64,000 nt of DNA, taken from the NCBI GenBank assembly GCA_025057645.1, contig JANXBJ010000001.1, positions 62,001-126,000 on the forward strand, in the 5' to 3' direction. The notes under the pieces are model-generated. The model was given only the letters and a program-made list of their open reading frames with translations. It made no database searches and was not told where the DNA came from. Within the stretch, counting starts at the first letter, position 1. Each line of letters opens with the position of its first letter. Origin of the DNA: Anaerolineales bacterium. Lineage in GTDB: Bacteria; Chloroflexota; Anaerolineae; Anaerolineales; UBA4823. The translations under genes and the position numbers were made by a program. Shown piece after piece: positions 9,019 to 17,097 of this stretch.

Positions 9019-10424
9019 TCTTGCATCTCCAGTGCAGAAACGATGCGGTCCATCCGCATTGCACGGGAGCCTTTGACTAGGACGATATCGCTCTCGCCAA
9101 GTTCTTCTTTCAGTAAGGGGATTACATCCAAAGCGTCTTTCACCTCGTCAATCAAAGCTGCTGGCATCCCGGCTCGGCGCGCAGCCGCAGCGATCAACTT
9201 CCCGCGTTCACCGACGGTGATCAACCGATGGGCGACCTCTGCAGCCCGTCGTCCGACCAATTCGTGGCCTTGGGCTTCATAAATACCTAATTCTAGCATA
9301 TCCCCGAGGACTGCGATTCTGTGTCCATCGAGATCGGCCAGTAGATTCAAAGCAGCAAGCGTGGACTCCGGGGCGGCGTTATAGGAGTCGTCCAGAATCA
9401 GTGCTCCTTGTTCGGTGCGTACCACTGTCAAGCGCAGTTGGGTGGGGGTTGAGCGCAAGCCCTCAACGATCTCTTGCCAAGTTAGATTGTCTACCAGACC
9501 GACGGCAATCGCTCGCAAAGCGGTTTGGACGGAGTGCCGGCCTAGAATTGGCAGGCGCAGGTATAAGCTTTCATTTCGGTAATGGACGCGGAAGGAGATG
9601 CCTTCGAGGCCGTGGCTTCGGATCTCGTCCGCCCACAAGTCGGCTTGGGGGTCTAAGCCGTAAAAGAAAACCCTTGCTCGGGTTTTCTTGGCCATCTCGC
9701 GCACATAGGGGTCGTCGAAGTTGAGAATGGCAAAGCCCTCGGGAGGAAGAGCCTGTACTAGTTCGCTCTTGCCTTGGGCGATGGCTTCCTGACTGCCGGC
9801 TCTCTCCGCATGAACTGTGCCGACGTTGGTCACCACCCCGATATAGGGCAGAGCGATGTCGCACAGAAAGGCGATTTCGCCAATGACATAGAAACCCATT
9901 TCCAGAACGGCCCTCTGGTGACTTTCGCTTAGGCGCAGGATGCTGAGGGGCAGGCCAATTTCATTGTTGAAGTTGCCCGGTGACTTGAGTGTAACGTAGC
10001 GGCGACTAAGGACTTCGGCGATAAGTTCCTTCGCAGTGGACTTTCCGACGCTTCCGGTGATGCCTATCACTCTGACGGGCAACTTGCGGCGCCAAAAGCG
10101 GGCGGTTTCCTGAAGCGCTTTCAGGCTGTCTTCGACCAGCAAACACAGTGGAGGCTGGGGAATCTCTTGGACTACCGGGAGGGAGCGTAAGTCCAGAATA
10201 GGAAATTCGATTTCGATAGCACGTTGAATTAGTGCAAGCTGGGCGCCGCGGCGGAAAGCATCGCCAACGAAATCATGTCCGTCTTGGCGCTCACCGGGCA
10301 AGGCTACGAATAAAGAGCCTGGGATGGCCAACCGTGAATCAACCACGGTCTCTGGGATCGGCTGCCGAAGATAGTCAAAGCGCTGATGGGTAAGGGCCTC
10401 TAAAATGTGTCCTAAGGTCAACAT
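9015..10424 (-). CDS. murF: UDP-MurNAc-tripeptide--D-alanyl-D-alanine ligase
   Basis: MurF adds D-Ala-D-Ala to complete the UDP-MurNAc-pentapeptide. The 469-residue protein has the small N-terminal domain with DSRLAIPGSLFVALPGERQDGHDF, the ATP loop VIGITGSVGKSTAKEL near residue 118, the MurF pattern SPGNFNNEIGLPLSIL and the C-terminal-domain segment DDSYNAAPESTLAAL. It lies 11 bp downstream of the ftsI-like gene and overlaps mraY by 4 bp. Confidence 0.96.
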   Translation of the reverse strand: MLTLGHILEALTHQRFDYLRQPIPETVVDSRLAIPGSLFVALPGERQDGHDFVGDAFRRGAQLALIQRAIEIEFPILDLRSLPVVQEIPQPPLCLLVEDSLKALQETARFWRRKLPVRVIGITGSVGKSTAKELIAEVLSRRYVTLKSPGNFNNEIGLPLSILRLSESHQRAVLEMGFYVIGEIAFLCDIALPYIGVVTNVGTVHAERAGSQEAIAQGKSELVQALPPEGFAILNFDDPYVREMAKKTRARVFFYGLDPQADLWADEIRSHGLEGISFRVHYRNESLYLRLPILGRHSVQTALRAIAVGLVDNLTWQEIVEGLRSTPTQLRLTVVRTEQGALILDDSYNAAPESTLAALNLLADLDGHRIAVLGDMLELGIYEAQGHELVGRRAAEVAHRLITVGERGKLIAAAARRAGMPAALIDEVKDALDVIPLLKEELGESDIVLVKGSRAMRMDRIVSALEMQE

Positions 10425-10435
10425 TTGCTATCCTT

Positions 10436-12232
10436 CTACTGAGCTGCTTTTCGGTAGCGGTCGGGAGGGATGTTCATGAGCAAGGCGATTTGCTTGACTA
10501 CCTGAGGAAAGATCGGGGCGGCAACTTCTGAGCCCCAGATCGAGGTCGAGGGTTTTTCCAGCCAGATATAAACTACAAAGCGGGGGTCATCCACAGGGCC
10601 CCAGCCGGCGAAAGAGGCATTAGTCTCGTTGCTAGTGTATCCAACATTAGGGATGGCAATTTCGCCCGTCCCGGTCTTCCCGGCTACGCGGTAACCTTCC
10701 ACGAGCGCAACGGAAGCTTCCGCTTCAAGAGAGCGGGCCAGCATTTCTGTTAGGGAGCGCGCAGTCTTGGCTGAGATCGGGATAGAGCTAACCGAGGGGG
10801 AGATCATAAACTGTTCGCCCTCCTTAACGATAGCGCGCACGACGTGAGGGCGCATAATCTTTCCCTCATTGGCAAGAGCAGAAATGGCGCTGGCCATCTG
10901 AATTGGGGTTACGGAGACCCCTTGCCCAAAGGAGTTAGTCCCAATCTCCGAGGGAGACCAATATTCCTCATGGGGGAGTTTGAGGATTCCTGCGCGTTCG
11001 CCATCTAGGTCAATTCCAGTGGTATGTCCGATGCCAAAGGCTTGTAAATAGGCGTAAAAGTCCGGCGCGCCGAGTTGGGTGGCAACCCAGGCGAGACAGA
11101 CGTTGAGGGAGAGTTGCATACATCCTTGCATGGTCTGTTTCCCGTGTCCGGCGCGATCCCAGTTGTAAATGACCAATCCGCCGACCTCGATAGCGCCTTT
11201 GTCCAAGAAGGTGGTCTCTTCGGTCACGACCCCCTTGTCCAGGGCGGCAGCCATAGTCAGCACCTTGAACACTGACCCCGGTTCATACATAGCGCTAATG
11301 GCGCGGTTAAACACAAAATGTCCACTGCGGGAGAGCGTTTCGTACTCCCAATAGCGGCTGATGTCCAGTCGGGGGTAGGAAGCCATCGCCCACACTTCAC
11401 CGCTCTTCGGATCCAGAACCACGATTACACCGGTTTCGGATCCGGTTTTCTGGATGTTCTCCTCTAGGATGCGCTCGACGGCCGCCTGAAGCTCACGATC
11501 GATGGTCAAGATCAAGCTTGCGCCTTCCGGGATCGGGGGAAACTCCCGGACCATACGCGGATCGTTAGGCACCCAAATCCGGATGGGGGTGCCGGAAAGC
11601 ATTTCATTATACTTGGCTTCTACGCCGAAATAGCCCTCTGGTAGGCCCTGTTGGGTATATCCGACAAATCCAAGCACATTGGATGCGAGCAGGGGTTCGG
11701 GGTATACTCTTTTCATGTAGGGTTGTAAGACCAATCCGTCTAACTGAGCAGCCAAGCGTGCCTTCTCTGCGCGCTCTAGGCGAGAGTCACTCTCTTTGAT
11801 TGCCAAGAGATTTTGAAGTTGATCCACTTTTTCTTTCTCGATCCCTTTTGCAAGGGGTAAATAGACTTGATGGGGGTTAGGCGGGTTTTCGATCGTAACT
11901 TTGACCTTGTAATAGTCTAGACCAAAATAAACGTTGGAGGTCAAAGCAATAGTATGAGCTTGGTTGGAGCTCTCGTCAATCGAGCGATAATCTATACCTA
12001 CTTCATAGACCATCTCATTACCGGCCAACAGTTGACCCTTGCGGTCGAAGATCAGGCCTCGGGGAGGGTGAATAGTCCAAATTGAGCCCAGATGGCTTGT
12101 GCGCACTTCTTCCAAGATTTCGCCACGTTGGTGGTCTAACAGTAAAGAAACATGCTGCCCGAAGATCAGAGCGGCCAGCATTGTAAACAACGTGCCAAGA
12201 AGGGTGTAGCGCGAACTATAGTCTCGGCTCAT
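10436..12232 (-). CDS. ftsI: Class B penicillin-binding protein (FtsI/PBP2-type transpeptidase)
   Basis: This 598-residue protein should be the septal transpeptidase partner of FtsW. One N-terminal membrane anchor (about residues 10-30) is followed by a dimerisation domain and the penicillin-binding domain. Active-site motifs are visible: SVFK (S-x-x-K) in EPGSVFKVLTMAAAL, SLN in MQLSLNVCLAWVA, and KTGTG in RVAGKTGTGEIAI. The protein ends shortly after the transpeptidase domain, so no PASTA repeats are present. Position in the dcw operon, next to an FtsL-like gene and upstream of murF, supports FtsI rather than an elongation PBP2. Confidence 0.94.
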   Translation of the reverse strand: MSRDYSSRYTLLGTLFTMLAALIFGQHVSLLLDHQRGEILEEVRTSHLGSIWTIHPPRGLIFDRKGQLLAGNEMVYEVGIDYRSIDESSNQAHTIALTSNVYFGLDYYKVKVTIENPPNPHQVYLPLAKGIEKEKVDQLQNLLAIKESDSRLERAEKARLAAQLDGLVLQPYMKRVYPEPLLASNVLGFVGYTQQGLPEGYFGVEAKYNEMLSGTPIRIWVPNDPRMVREFPPIPEGASLILTIDRELQAAVERILEENIQKTGSETGVIVVLDPKSGEVWAMASYPRLDISRYWEYETLSRSGHFVFNRAISAMYEPGSVFKVLTMAAALDKGVVTEETTFLDKGAIEVGGLVIYNWDRAGHGKQTMQGCMQLSLNVCLAWVATQLGAPDFYAYLQAFGIGHTTGIDLDGERAGILKLPHEEYWSPSEIGTNSFGQGVSVTPIQMASAISALANEGKIMRPHVVRAIVKEGEQFMISPSVSSIPISAKTARSLTEMLARSLEAEASVALVEGYRVAGKTGTGEIAIPNVGYTSNETNASFAGWGPVDDPRFVVYIWLEKPSTSIWGSEVAAPIFPQVVKQIALLMNIPPDRYRKAAQ

Positions 12233-12753
12233 GGACTGCTATCCCTCTCTAGTCTCATCCATTCGTCAAGTTGGATTTTCAGCCACTCAAGCAAAGATTG
12301 TCTGTAGATGGAAGGAAGGGTGTAAGAGAGACTTTGGGTTTTCCTTGGGGTCGAAGAGCTCAGGCTTTGGTCTAAGGGGACATAGCCGGGCACGATAAGG
12401 TAGGTCGCTTCGCCCGGATCGATGCGGCGAAAACCCATCTCAAGAGCCCGCTTTTCCATCACTGCGGAGGAGGTGAGGATGCCTAACTGCGTCCGCAAGT
12501 GAGCGTTGAGCATTTCTACTTCTCTAATTTCGTTTTCCATAATCAGGATTGCTCTGCCTAAGGCGAGGGTGCGAGCCGTGACGTCCAGATAAAGAGAGGC
12601 GGCCAAGATCGTCCCTAGCAATCCGACTAGGATCAGCATACCGCTGCTAACCTGCTTGCGCCACGGGGTAATTTTGTAGGCTTGAGCGAAGCGATAAAGT
12701 GGTTTCATGCTCAGACTACCTTTGCTCTTTGGGCCAAAGCTTGCAAGTGTCAT
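12229..12753 (-). CDS. ftsL: FtsL/DivIC-like single-pass division protein
   Basis: The product has a basic N-terminus, one transmembrane helix (GMLILVGLLGTILAASLYL), then a predicted coiled coil (RAILIMENEIREVEMLNAHL) and a hydrophilic tail. This architecture, and its place between rsmH and ftsI, is that of FtsL. The tail includes MEKRALEMGFRRIDPGEATYL, like the conserved end of FtsL/septum-formation-initiator proteins. The start is uncertain: GTG 12765 overlaps rsmH by 8 bp, ATG 12753 has GAGG upstream, and ATG 12708 is also plausible. FtsL sequences diverge fast, so the call leans on context. Confidence 0.8.
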   Translation of the reverse strand: MTLASFGPKSKGSLSMKPLYRFAQAYKITPWRKQVSSGMLILVGLLGTILAASLYLDVTARTLALGRAILIMENEIREVEMLNAHLRTQLGILTSSAVMEKRALEMGFRRIDPGEATYLIVPGYVPLDQSLSSSTPRKTQSLSYTLPSIYRQSLLEWLKIQLDEWMRLERDSSP

Positions 12754-12757
12754 GCCA

Positions 12758-13681
12758 TCACTCACCTCTAGCTAGCTTTTCGGCAGCCCGCAGGCGGGCG
12801 CTACGGGCGCGTGGATTTGACTTCACTTCCTGTGCAGAGGGACGCACAGGTTTTGGGGTCAAGACTTTCACGCGAGCGCGGTGCCCACAGGTGCATATTG
12901 GTTGCTTGGGTGGGCAGAGGCAATCCCTCGATTCAATTTGAAAGCAATTTTTCACCAATCGGTCTTCCAAAGAGTGAAAAGAAATCACGACTAGGCGACC
13001 ACGCGGTTTTAGGGCGTCAATTGCCTGAGGCAGACCTTCTTTGAGAGCATCAAGCTCCTCGTTTACGACTATCCGCAAGGCTTGGAAGGTTCGTGTGGCA
13101 GGGTGAATGCCGCCGCAGTGCCGCCCCACCACGCGAGAGACCAATTCGGCGAGTTGGGTGGTCGTAAGAATGGGGCGGGAGGATACAATCGCACGGGCAA
13201 TTTGGGTGGCGAAGCGCTCTTCTCCGTAGCGAAAAAGGAGTTTCGCCAGTTCCTCCTGAGATAGGTTGTTAACAAGGTCAGCCGCAGTTGGCGATTTGCC
13301 CCGGTCGAAGCGCATATCCAGCGGCCCCTCGGCACGAAAGGAAAAGCCGCGTTCGGGTGCCTCGAGTTGCAAGGAGGACACACCTAGATCCAACAGCACT
13401 CCGTCGACCTCATTCCAACCGATCTGAGCCAAGTGCCGGGCAAGGTCACGATAGCTACCTTCAATTAACCAGTAGCGGCCTCGGAAGGCCTTTAGGTTCT
13501 GTTCGGCGACCTCCAGAGCGGAGGCATCTACGTCTAGTCCCAGCAGCAACCCGTCAGGCTGTGTGGCTTGAAGAATTCCAAAGGCATGTCCGCCGCCGCC
13601 AACCGTTCCATCGACAAACCTTTGCCCGGGGCGAGGCTGAAGGTAGTGAAGCACTTCTTGGTAAAGTACGGGTTTATGCAC
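12758..13681 (-). CDS. rsmH: 16S rRNA (cytosine-1402-N4)-methyltransferase
   Basis: RsmH (MraW) methylates C1402 of 16S rRNA using SAM and is a standard second gene of dcw clusters. The 307-residue protein begins MHKPVLYQEVLHYLQP and has the SAM loop VDGTVGGGGHAFGIL near residue 24. Further motifs are GVLLDLGVSSLQLE, HPATRTFQALRIVVNEELD and VISFHSLEDRLVKN near the C-terminus. It overlaps mraZ by 8 bp and the ftsL-like gene. Confidence 0.97.
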   Translation of the reverse strand: MHKPVLYQEVLHYLQPRPGQRFVDGTVGGGGHAFGILQATQPDGLLLGLDVDASALEVAEQNLKAFRGRYWLIEGSYRDLARHLAQIGWNEVDGVLLDLGVSSLQLEAPERGFSFRAEGPLDMRFDRGKSPTAADLVNNLSQEELAKLLFRYGEERFATQIARAIVSSRPILTTTQLAELVSRVVGRHCGGIHPATRTFQALRIVVNEELDALKEGLPQAIDALKPRGRLVVISFHSLEDRLVKNCFQIESRDCLCPPKQPICTCGHRARVKVLTPKPVRPSAQEVKSNPRARSARLRAAEKLARGE

Positions 13682-14123
13682 GGCCGCGATTTGTGGTCAA
13701 CTGAAAGTCTATAAACCGCGCAACATCACTCTCGGCTTCTTCTAGGAGCAGCTTATGCTTTTCCCAATTCTCTTTCGACCAAATCTCAAAGAAGTTGCCT
13801 ACACCGACAATCACCACCTCGGAGATCAGGTTAGCCTTTTCTCGCAGGTACTGGGGAATCAGGATCCGTCCTGCCCGGTCGACTTCTACCAGCTCCCCGT
13901 TTGAGAAAAGGTAGCGACGCAATAACCGGGCATTCGGGTCGGCATAGTTTTGCTCGTTGATCTGATTTGCCCAACTCTCGAAGACCTCGCTTGGCATCAC
14001 CAAGAGATTCATATCGAAGCCTTTGGTAATAATTACCTCCCCGACCAGTAGTTCGCGATACTTAGCGGGGATGGTCAAGCGCCCCTTTTGGTCCAGAGAG
14101 TGGAAGTATTGTCCTAAGAACAT
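13674..14123 (-). CDS. mraZ: Transcriptional regulator MraZ
   Basis: MraZ is a ring-forming AbrB-fold DNA-binding protein that represses its own dcw operon in characterised bacteria. The start is ATG 14123 (MFLGQYFHSLDQKGRLTIPA), with AAAGGGA upstream; this gives 149 residues, normal for the family. The two tandem domains each show the DxxGR motif: DQKGRLTIPAKYRELL and DRAGRILIPQYLREKA. The frame is open to 14207, but that point lies at the promoter -10, so the longer version would start before the predicted transcript. Confidence 0.96.
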   Translation of the reverse strand: MFLGQYFHSLDQKGRLTIPAKYRELLVGEVIITKGFDMNLLVMPSEVFESWANQINEQNYADPNARLLRRYLFSNGELVEVDRAGRILIPQYLREKANLISEVVIVGVGNFFEIWSKENWEKHKLLLEEAESDVARFIDFQLTTNRGRA

Positions 14124-14150
14124 CTGTTCCCTTTGCTTTATTAAACCACG

Positions 14151-14184
14151 ACGCCGGAAATCCCCGGCGTCCCACTTCAACCCA
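14151..14184 (-). promoter_or_regulatory. Putative MraZ operator and leader hairpin
   Basis: Reading the minus strand, two TGGG repeats begin exactly 10 bp apart (14184-14181 and 14174-14171), the spacing known for MraZ binding sites. They overlap a perfect 7-bp inverted repeat, ACGCCGG at 14170-14164 and CCGGCGT at 14157-14151. Both lie between the predicted transcription start and the mraZ ATG, consistent with autorepression of the dcw operon. A third repeat in phase is imperfect. Confidence 0.6.
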
Positions 14185-14205
14185 CTTTCCTGCACAGTCT
14201 TACAC

Positions 14206-14234
14206 ATTGTAGCTTAAGATACGATGAAAATCAA
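14206..14234 (-). promoter_or_regulatory. dcw operon promoter
   Basis: On the minus strand, TTGATT (14234-14229) is separated by exactly 17 bp from TACAAT (14211-14206). The predicted transcription start is near 14199, leaving a leader of about 75 nt that contains the MraZ-type repeats. No other good promoter is visible inside the dcw operon. Confidence 0.75.
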
Positions 14235-14393
14235 GGGATTTCACCACTTAATTTCTATAAGATTTGTTTAAAGGAGAGGGGCTTGCCGGACACAATGCCT
14301 TTTCTTTGGCCGGAAAGGTTGAAGGGGGCACGGAATGAAGCAAGCCGGGTTTGACAGGGGGCACTTAAGGGAGTCGCTTCGGGCGGGATTGGA

Positions 14394-14423
14394 TTCTTAA
14401 ATTTCGCATAAATCATGTATAAT
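14394..14423 (+). promoter_or_regulatory. Promoter for the structured RNA upstream of recX
   Basis: TTCTTA (14394-14399) and a perfect TATAAT (14418-14423) are separated by 18 bp. The predicted start is near 14430, exactly where the self-complementary region begins. Confidence 0.55.
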
Positions 14424-14429
14424 TTTATT

Positions 14430-14751
14430 AACCATTAGCCGCAACGGGTTTTCTGTGAATGGCTTCTTCTCTGTGGCAATGGCTGTTGGAGCGATCTCAG
14501 TGCTTTTGACTGTGCTTGATGTACTGGTAAACCAAATCGGGTTGGATTTAGAAAGTGTTTGGGCTGTGGCGTAGGTCTGCGCCGAGAAGCTTGAGGAATT
14601 GGAAGAGTTGAGTACACAAGCACAATGAGAGCGGGTTGGAATAGGACTCTCGCTCAGAGTGTTTAGTCCTCTGAGCGCTTGAGGGTGGTGTAATCCAAAC
14701 TGAGTCGGGTTCAAGCAGCCGTTGTCCTCAGGGAAGGATAACGGCTTTTTG
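14430..14751 (+). ncRNA. Candidate structured non-coding RNA of unknown family
   Basis: About 320 nt lie between a promoter and an intrinsic terminator and are full of complementary segments. The strongest is a long-range helix of 14 pairs with one bulged A: 14511-14525 with 14611-14624. Others are 14432-14440 with 14475-14482 (8 pairs, one bulged A), a 6-pair hairpin at 14568-14583 with a GGUC loop, a perfect 9-pair hairpin 14651-14659/14669-14677, 14678-14683 with 14710-14715, and the terminator stem. I find none of the hallmark motifs of RNase P RNA, tmRNA, SRP RNA or 6S RNA. A 39-codon hydrophobic GTG-started frame (14455-14574) crosses it without a clear ribosome-binding site. It might act in trans or as a leader of recX-rny. 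Confidence 0.55.
14717..14751 (+). terminator. Intrinsic terminator just before recX
   Basis: AGCCGTTGTCC (14717-14727) pairs with GGATAACGGCT (14736-14746), 11 pairs with one G-U, around an 8-nt loop, followed by a T-run to 14750. It ends 13 bp before the recX ATG, so it either ends an independent small RNA or attenuates recX-rny. Confidence 0.8.
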
Positions 14752-14763
14752 GATTGGTATTTT

Positions 14764-15420
14764 ATGGAAGGATCGGTGCGAACGATCACTGCACTAAAAG
14801 TGCAAAAGAATCGTCAACGAGTCAATGTCTTCTTGGACGGACGGTTCGCTTTTGGCCTGCTGCGCTCCACCGCTGCCCAGTTAAGGGTGGGGCAAAGGCT
14901 CACCGAGGAGCAAGTGGAGCAATTGCTCTGCGAGGATCGCGTCGATACTTTATATCAGCAGGCTCTGCGATACCTTTCTTTCCGGCCGCGCTCAGAGCAG
15001 GAAATGCACCGCTATCTAAGCAGCCGGGAAACAGAAGAACGAGTACGAGCTCAGGTTTTGGAACGTTTGCGGACAAACGGGTGGTTGGACGATCGGCGCT
15101 TTGCCGAGCAATGGGTAGAAAACCGCTCCGCTTTTCGTCCGCGCAGCAAAAAAGCCCTGAGGCTTGAGCTGCGCCAGCATGGCGTTCAACCGGCTGTCGT
15201 TGAGCAGGCGCTGCAGGAGCTTGATGAAGAGGAACTCGCTTACCTCGCTGTGCGTAAGGTTCTTGATCGCTATCGGGGTCTAGACAGAGTGACTTTTCAG
15301 CGCAGGTTGCAAGGGTTCCTCGTTCGGCGTGGCTTCTCCTATGATATCGTTCCACTGGTCCTCCACCGTTGCTGGCAAGAACTGCATCAAAATCCCGGGA
15401 TGGAACGAGAGGAAGTTTGA
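14764..15420 (+). CDS. recX: Recombination regulatory protein RecX
   Basis: RecX binds and inhibits RecA filaments. The 218-residue product starts at ATG 14764 (MEGSVRTITALKVQKNRQRV). It shows the helical repeats of the family: LRYLSFRPRSEQEMHRYL, LRTNGWLDDRRFAEQWVENR and SKKALRLELRQHGVQP. The frame is open 14 codons upstream, but that part lies inside the terminator hairpin. It is followed after 3 bp by rny, so the two form an operon; recA is not in the window. Confidence 0.92.
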   Translation: MEGSVRTITALKVQKNRQRVNVFLDGRFAFGLLRSTAAQLRVGQRLTEEQVEQLLCEDRVDTLYQQALRYLSFRPRSEQEMHRYLSSRETEERVRAQVLERLRTNGWLDDRRFAEQWVENRSAFRPRSKKALRLELRQHGVQPAVVEQALQELDEEELAYLAVRKVLDRYRGLDRVTFQRRLQGFLVRRGFSYDIVPLVLHRCWQELHQNPGMEREEV

Positions 15421-15423
15421 AGG

Positions 15424-16947
15424 ATGGACTGGCCATGGATTCTCACAATCTCAGTTTTTCTTGTCGGCGTGGCAGGTGGCTACCTCTTGAGAGAGTGGAT
15501 CGCTCGCCGCAAGATCCAGCAAGGGAAAGAGGAAGCCGAAAGGCTGATCCGCGAGGCAGCTCAGCGCGCAAGTGATATCGAGCTGGAGGCGAAAAACCAT
15601 GCGCTGGAGATTCGGCAACAAGCCGAAGCGGAAATTGCCCGCCGGCGTAATGAACTAAGCCGCGAGGAAGACCGACTGCAGAAACGCCGTGAAGAGTTGG
15701 ATTTGCGCGCCGATCGGCTGGAAAAGCGCGAACAGGCGTTGAACAAACGCCAGAGCGCCATCGACAAACGCGCCAATGAGATCGAAAAGATGTACGCCCA
15801 AGAGCTGGAGGAGCTGCAGCGGATCGCCAACATGAGCATGGAAGAGGCGCGTAACGTGCTTCTCGCAGAAGCGGAAAAAGAAGCCCGAGCCGATATGGCA
15901 CGGATTATCCGTCAGATCGAGGCAGAGGCCCGAGAGGAGGGTGAGAATCGAGCGCGCAAGCTGATCGTTGCGGCAATTCAGCGCATTGCCTCAGAACACG
16001 TTGCGGAAGTTTGTACCTCAGTGGTGCCGCTGCCCTCGGATGAGATGAAGGGACGCATCATCGGGCGCAATGGACGGAATATCCATGCCTTTGAGCAGGT
16101 GGCTGGGGTTGACGTCATCGTGGATGATACCCCTGAGGCCGTCACGATCTCTTGCTTCGACCCCATTCGGCGCGAGGTTGCTCGACGGGCGTTAGAGAAA
16201 TTGGTCTTGGATGGACGCATTCACCCTGCTCACATCGAGAAGGTAATCAAGAATGAGCAGAAGGAGGTCGAACGCGACATTGTCGAAGCCGGGGAGCGAG
16301 CTGCTTACGAGGCGGGGGTTACCGGATTGCATCCTGAGGTGATCAGGATGCTTGGGCGGCTAAAATATCGCTCCTCTTACGGGCAGAATCAGCTAGCTCA
16401 CGCTGTCGAAACGGCCCGCTTAGCTGCGATTCTTGCGGCCGAGCTGGGGGCGGATGTCGAAGTGGCCAAGGCCGGAGGGTTGCTTCATGACCTTGGCAAG
16501 GCGATGGATTATAACATGGAGGGAACCCATGCTTTGCTAGGAGCGGAATTTGCCAAACGATATGGCGTACATCCGGCGGTAGTCAATATTATTGCCTCTC
16601 ATCATCACGAGGTCGAGCAGGAGAGCGTGGAGGCAGCTATTGTCGAGGCCGCTGATGCAATCTCCGGTGCGAGACCAGGTGCACGGCGCGAGTCACTCGA
16701 GCAGTACCTGAAACGTGTGCGTGCCTTGGAGGAGATCGCTAACTCATACAAAGGGGTTAGCCAAAGTTATGCTCTGCAGGCAGGACGGGAGATCCGCATC
16801 TTTGTCAAGCCCGAGGAGATCGACGATTTGGAGTCGATCCGATTGGCACGGGATATCGCCAAGAAGATCGAGGAGAGCATGCAATATCCCGGGCAGATCA
16901 AAGTCACCGTTATTCGTGAGACACGTTCGATCGATTATGCTCGGTAG
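15424..16947 (+). CDS. rny: Ribonuclease Y
   Basis: RNase Y is a membrane-anchored endoribonuclease that initiates mRNA decay in many bacteria. The 507 residues follow the family order: an N-terminal membrane helix (residues 5-22), a long charged coiled coil (about 30-190), a KH domain with GRIIGRNGRNIHAFE near 217, and an HD domain with GLLHDLGKAMDYNMEGTH near 357 and ASHHHEVEQES. The C-terminus FVKPEEIDD...YPGQIKVTVIRE is typical. It is likely cotranscribed with recX. Confidence 0.97.
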   Translation: MDWPWILTISVFLVGVAGGYLLREWIARRKIQQGKEEAERLIREAAQRASDIELEAKNHALEIRQQAEAEIARRRNELSREEDRLQKRREELDLRADRLEKREQALNKRQSAIDKRANEIEKMYAQELEELQRIANMSMEEARNVLLAEAEKEARADMARIIRQIEAEAREEGENRARKLIVAAIQRIASEHVAEVCTSVVPLPSDEMKGRIIGRNGRNIHAFEQVAGVDVIVDDTPEAVTISCFDPIRREVARRALEKLVLDGRIHPAHIEKVIKNEQKEVERDIVEAGERAAYEAGVTGLHPEVIRMLGRLKYRSSYGQNQLAHAVETARLAAILAAELGADVEVAKAGGLLHDLGKAMDYNMEGTHALLGAEFAKRYGVHPAVVNIIASHHHEVEQESVEAAIVEAADAISGARPGARRESLEQYLKRVRALEEIANSYKGVSQSYALQAGREIRIFVKPEEIDDLESIRLARDIAKKIEESMQYPGQIKVTVIRETRSIDYAR

Positions 16948-17030
16948 CTGCTCGTTTCCGGGCATCGAACTGTCGCAGGAGGCGGGTTTCTCCAGGCAAA
17001 GTCACCTTGCTCGCCGAATTGGGGTACCCC

Positions 17031-17073
17031 GGCTCTAAGACTCTGGAAAAAGCAGCTTTGGGTCTTAGAGCCT
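17031..17073. terminator. Bidirectional terminator between convergent genes
   Basis: GGCTCTAAGAC (17031-17041) and GTCTTAGAGCC (17062-17072) form a perfect 11-bp inverted repeat with a 20-nt loop. It lies between rny (plus) and the converging metallo-hydrolase gene (minus). There is no long T-run on either side, so efficiency is uncertain. Confidence 0.55.
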
Positions 17074-17097
17074 TGGGTGTAATCTACGGGAGATCGG

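Noticed and set aside
14455-14574. 39-codon hydrophobic GTG-started ORF inside the structured RNA
   Set aside because: The peptide looks membrane-like, but there is no ribosome-binding site and the helices better explain the region; kept only as an alternative in the ncRNA entry.
14397-14789. 130-codon minus-strand frame upstream of recX
   Set aside because: Serine-rich, without a start signal, and lies across several RNA hairpins and a terminator; composition does not look protein-like.
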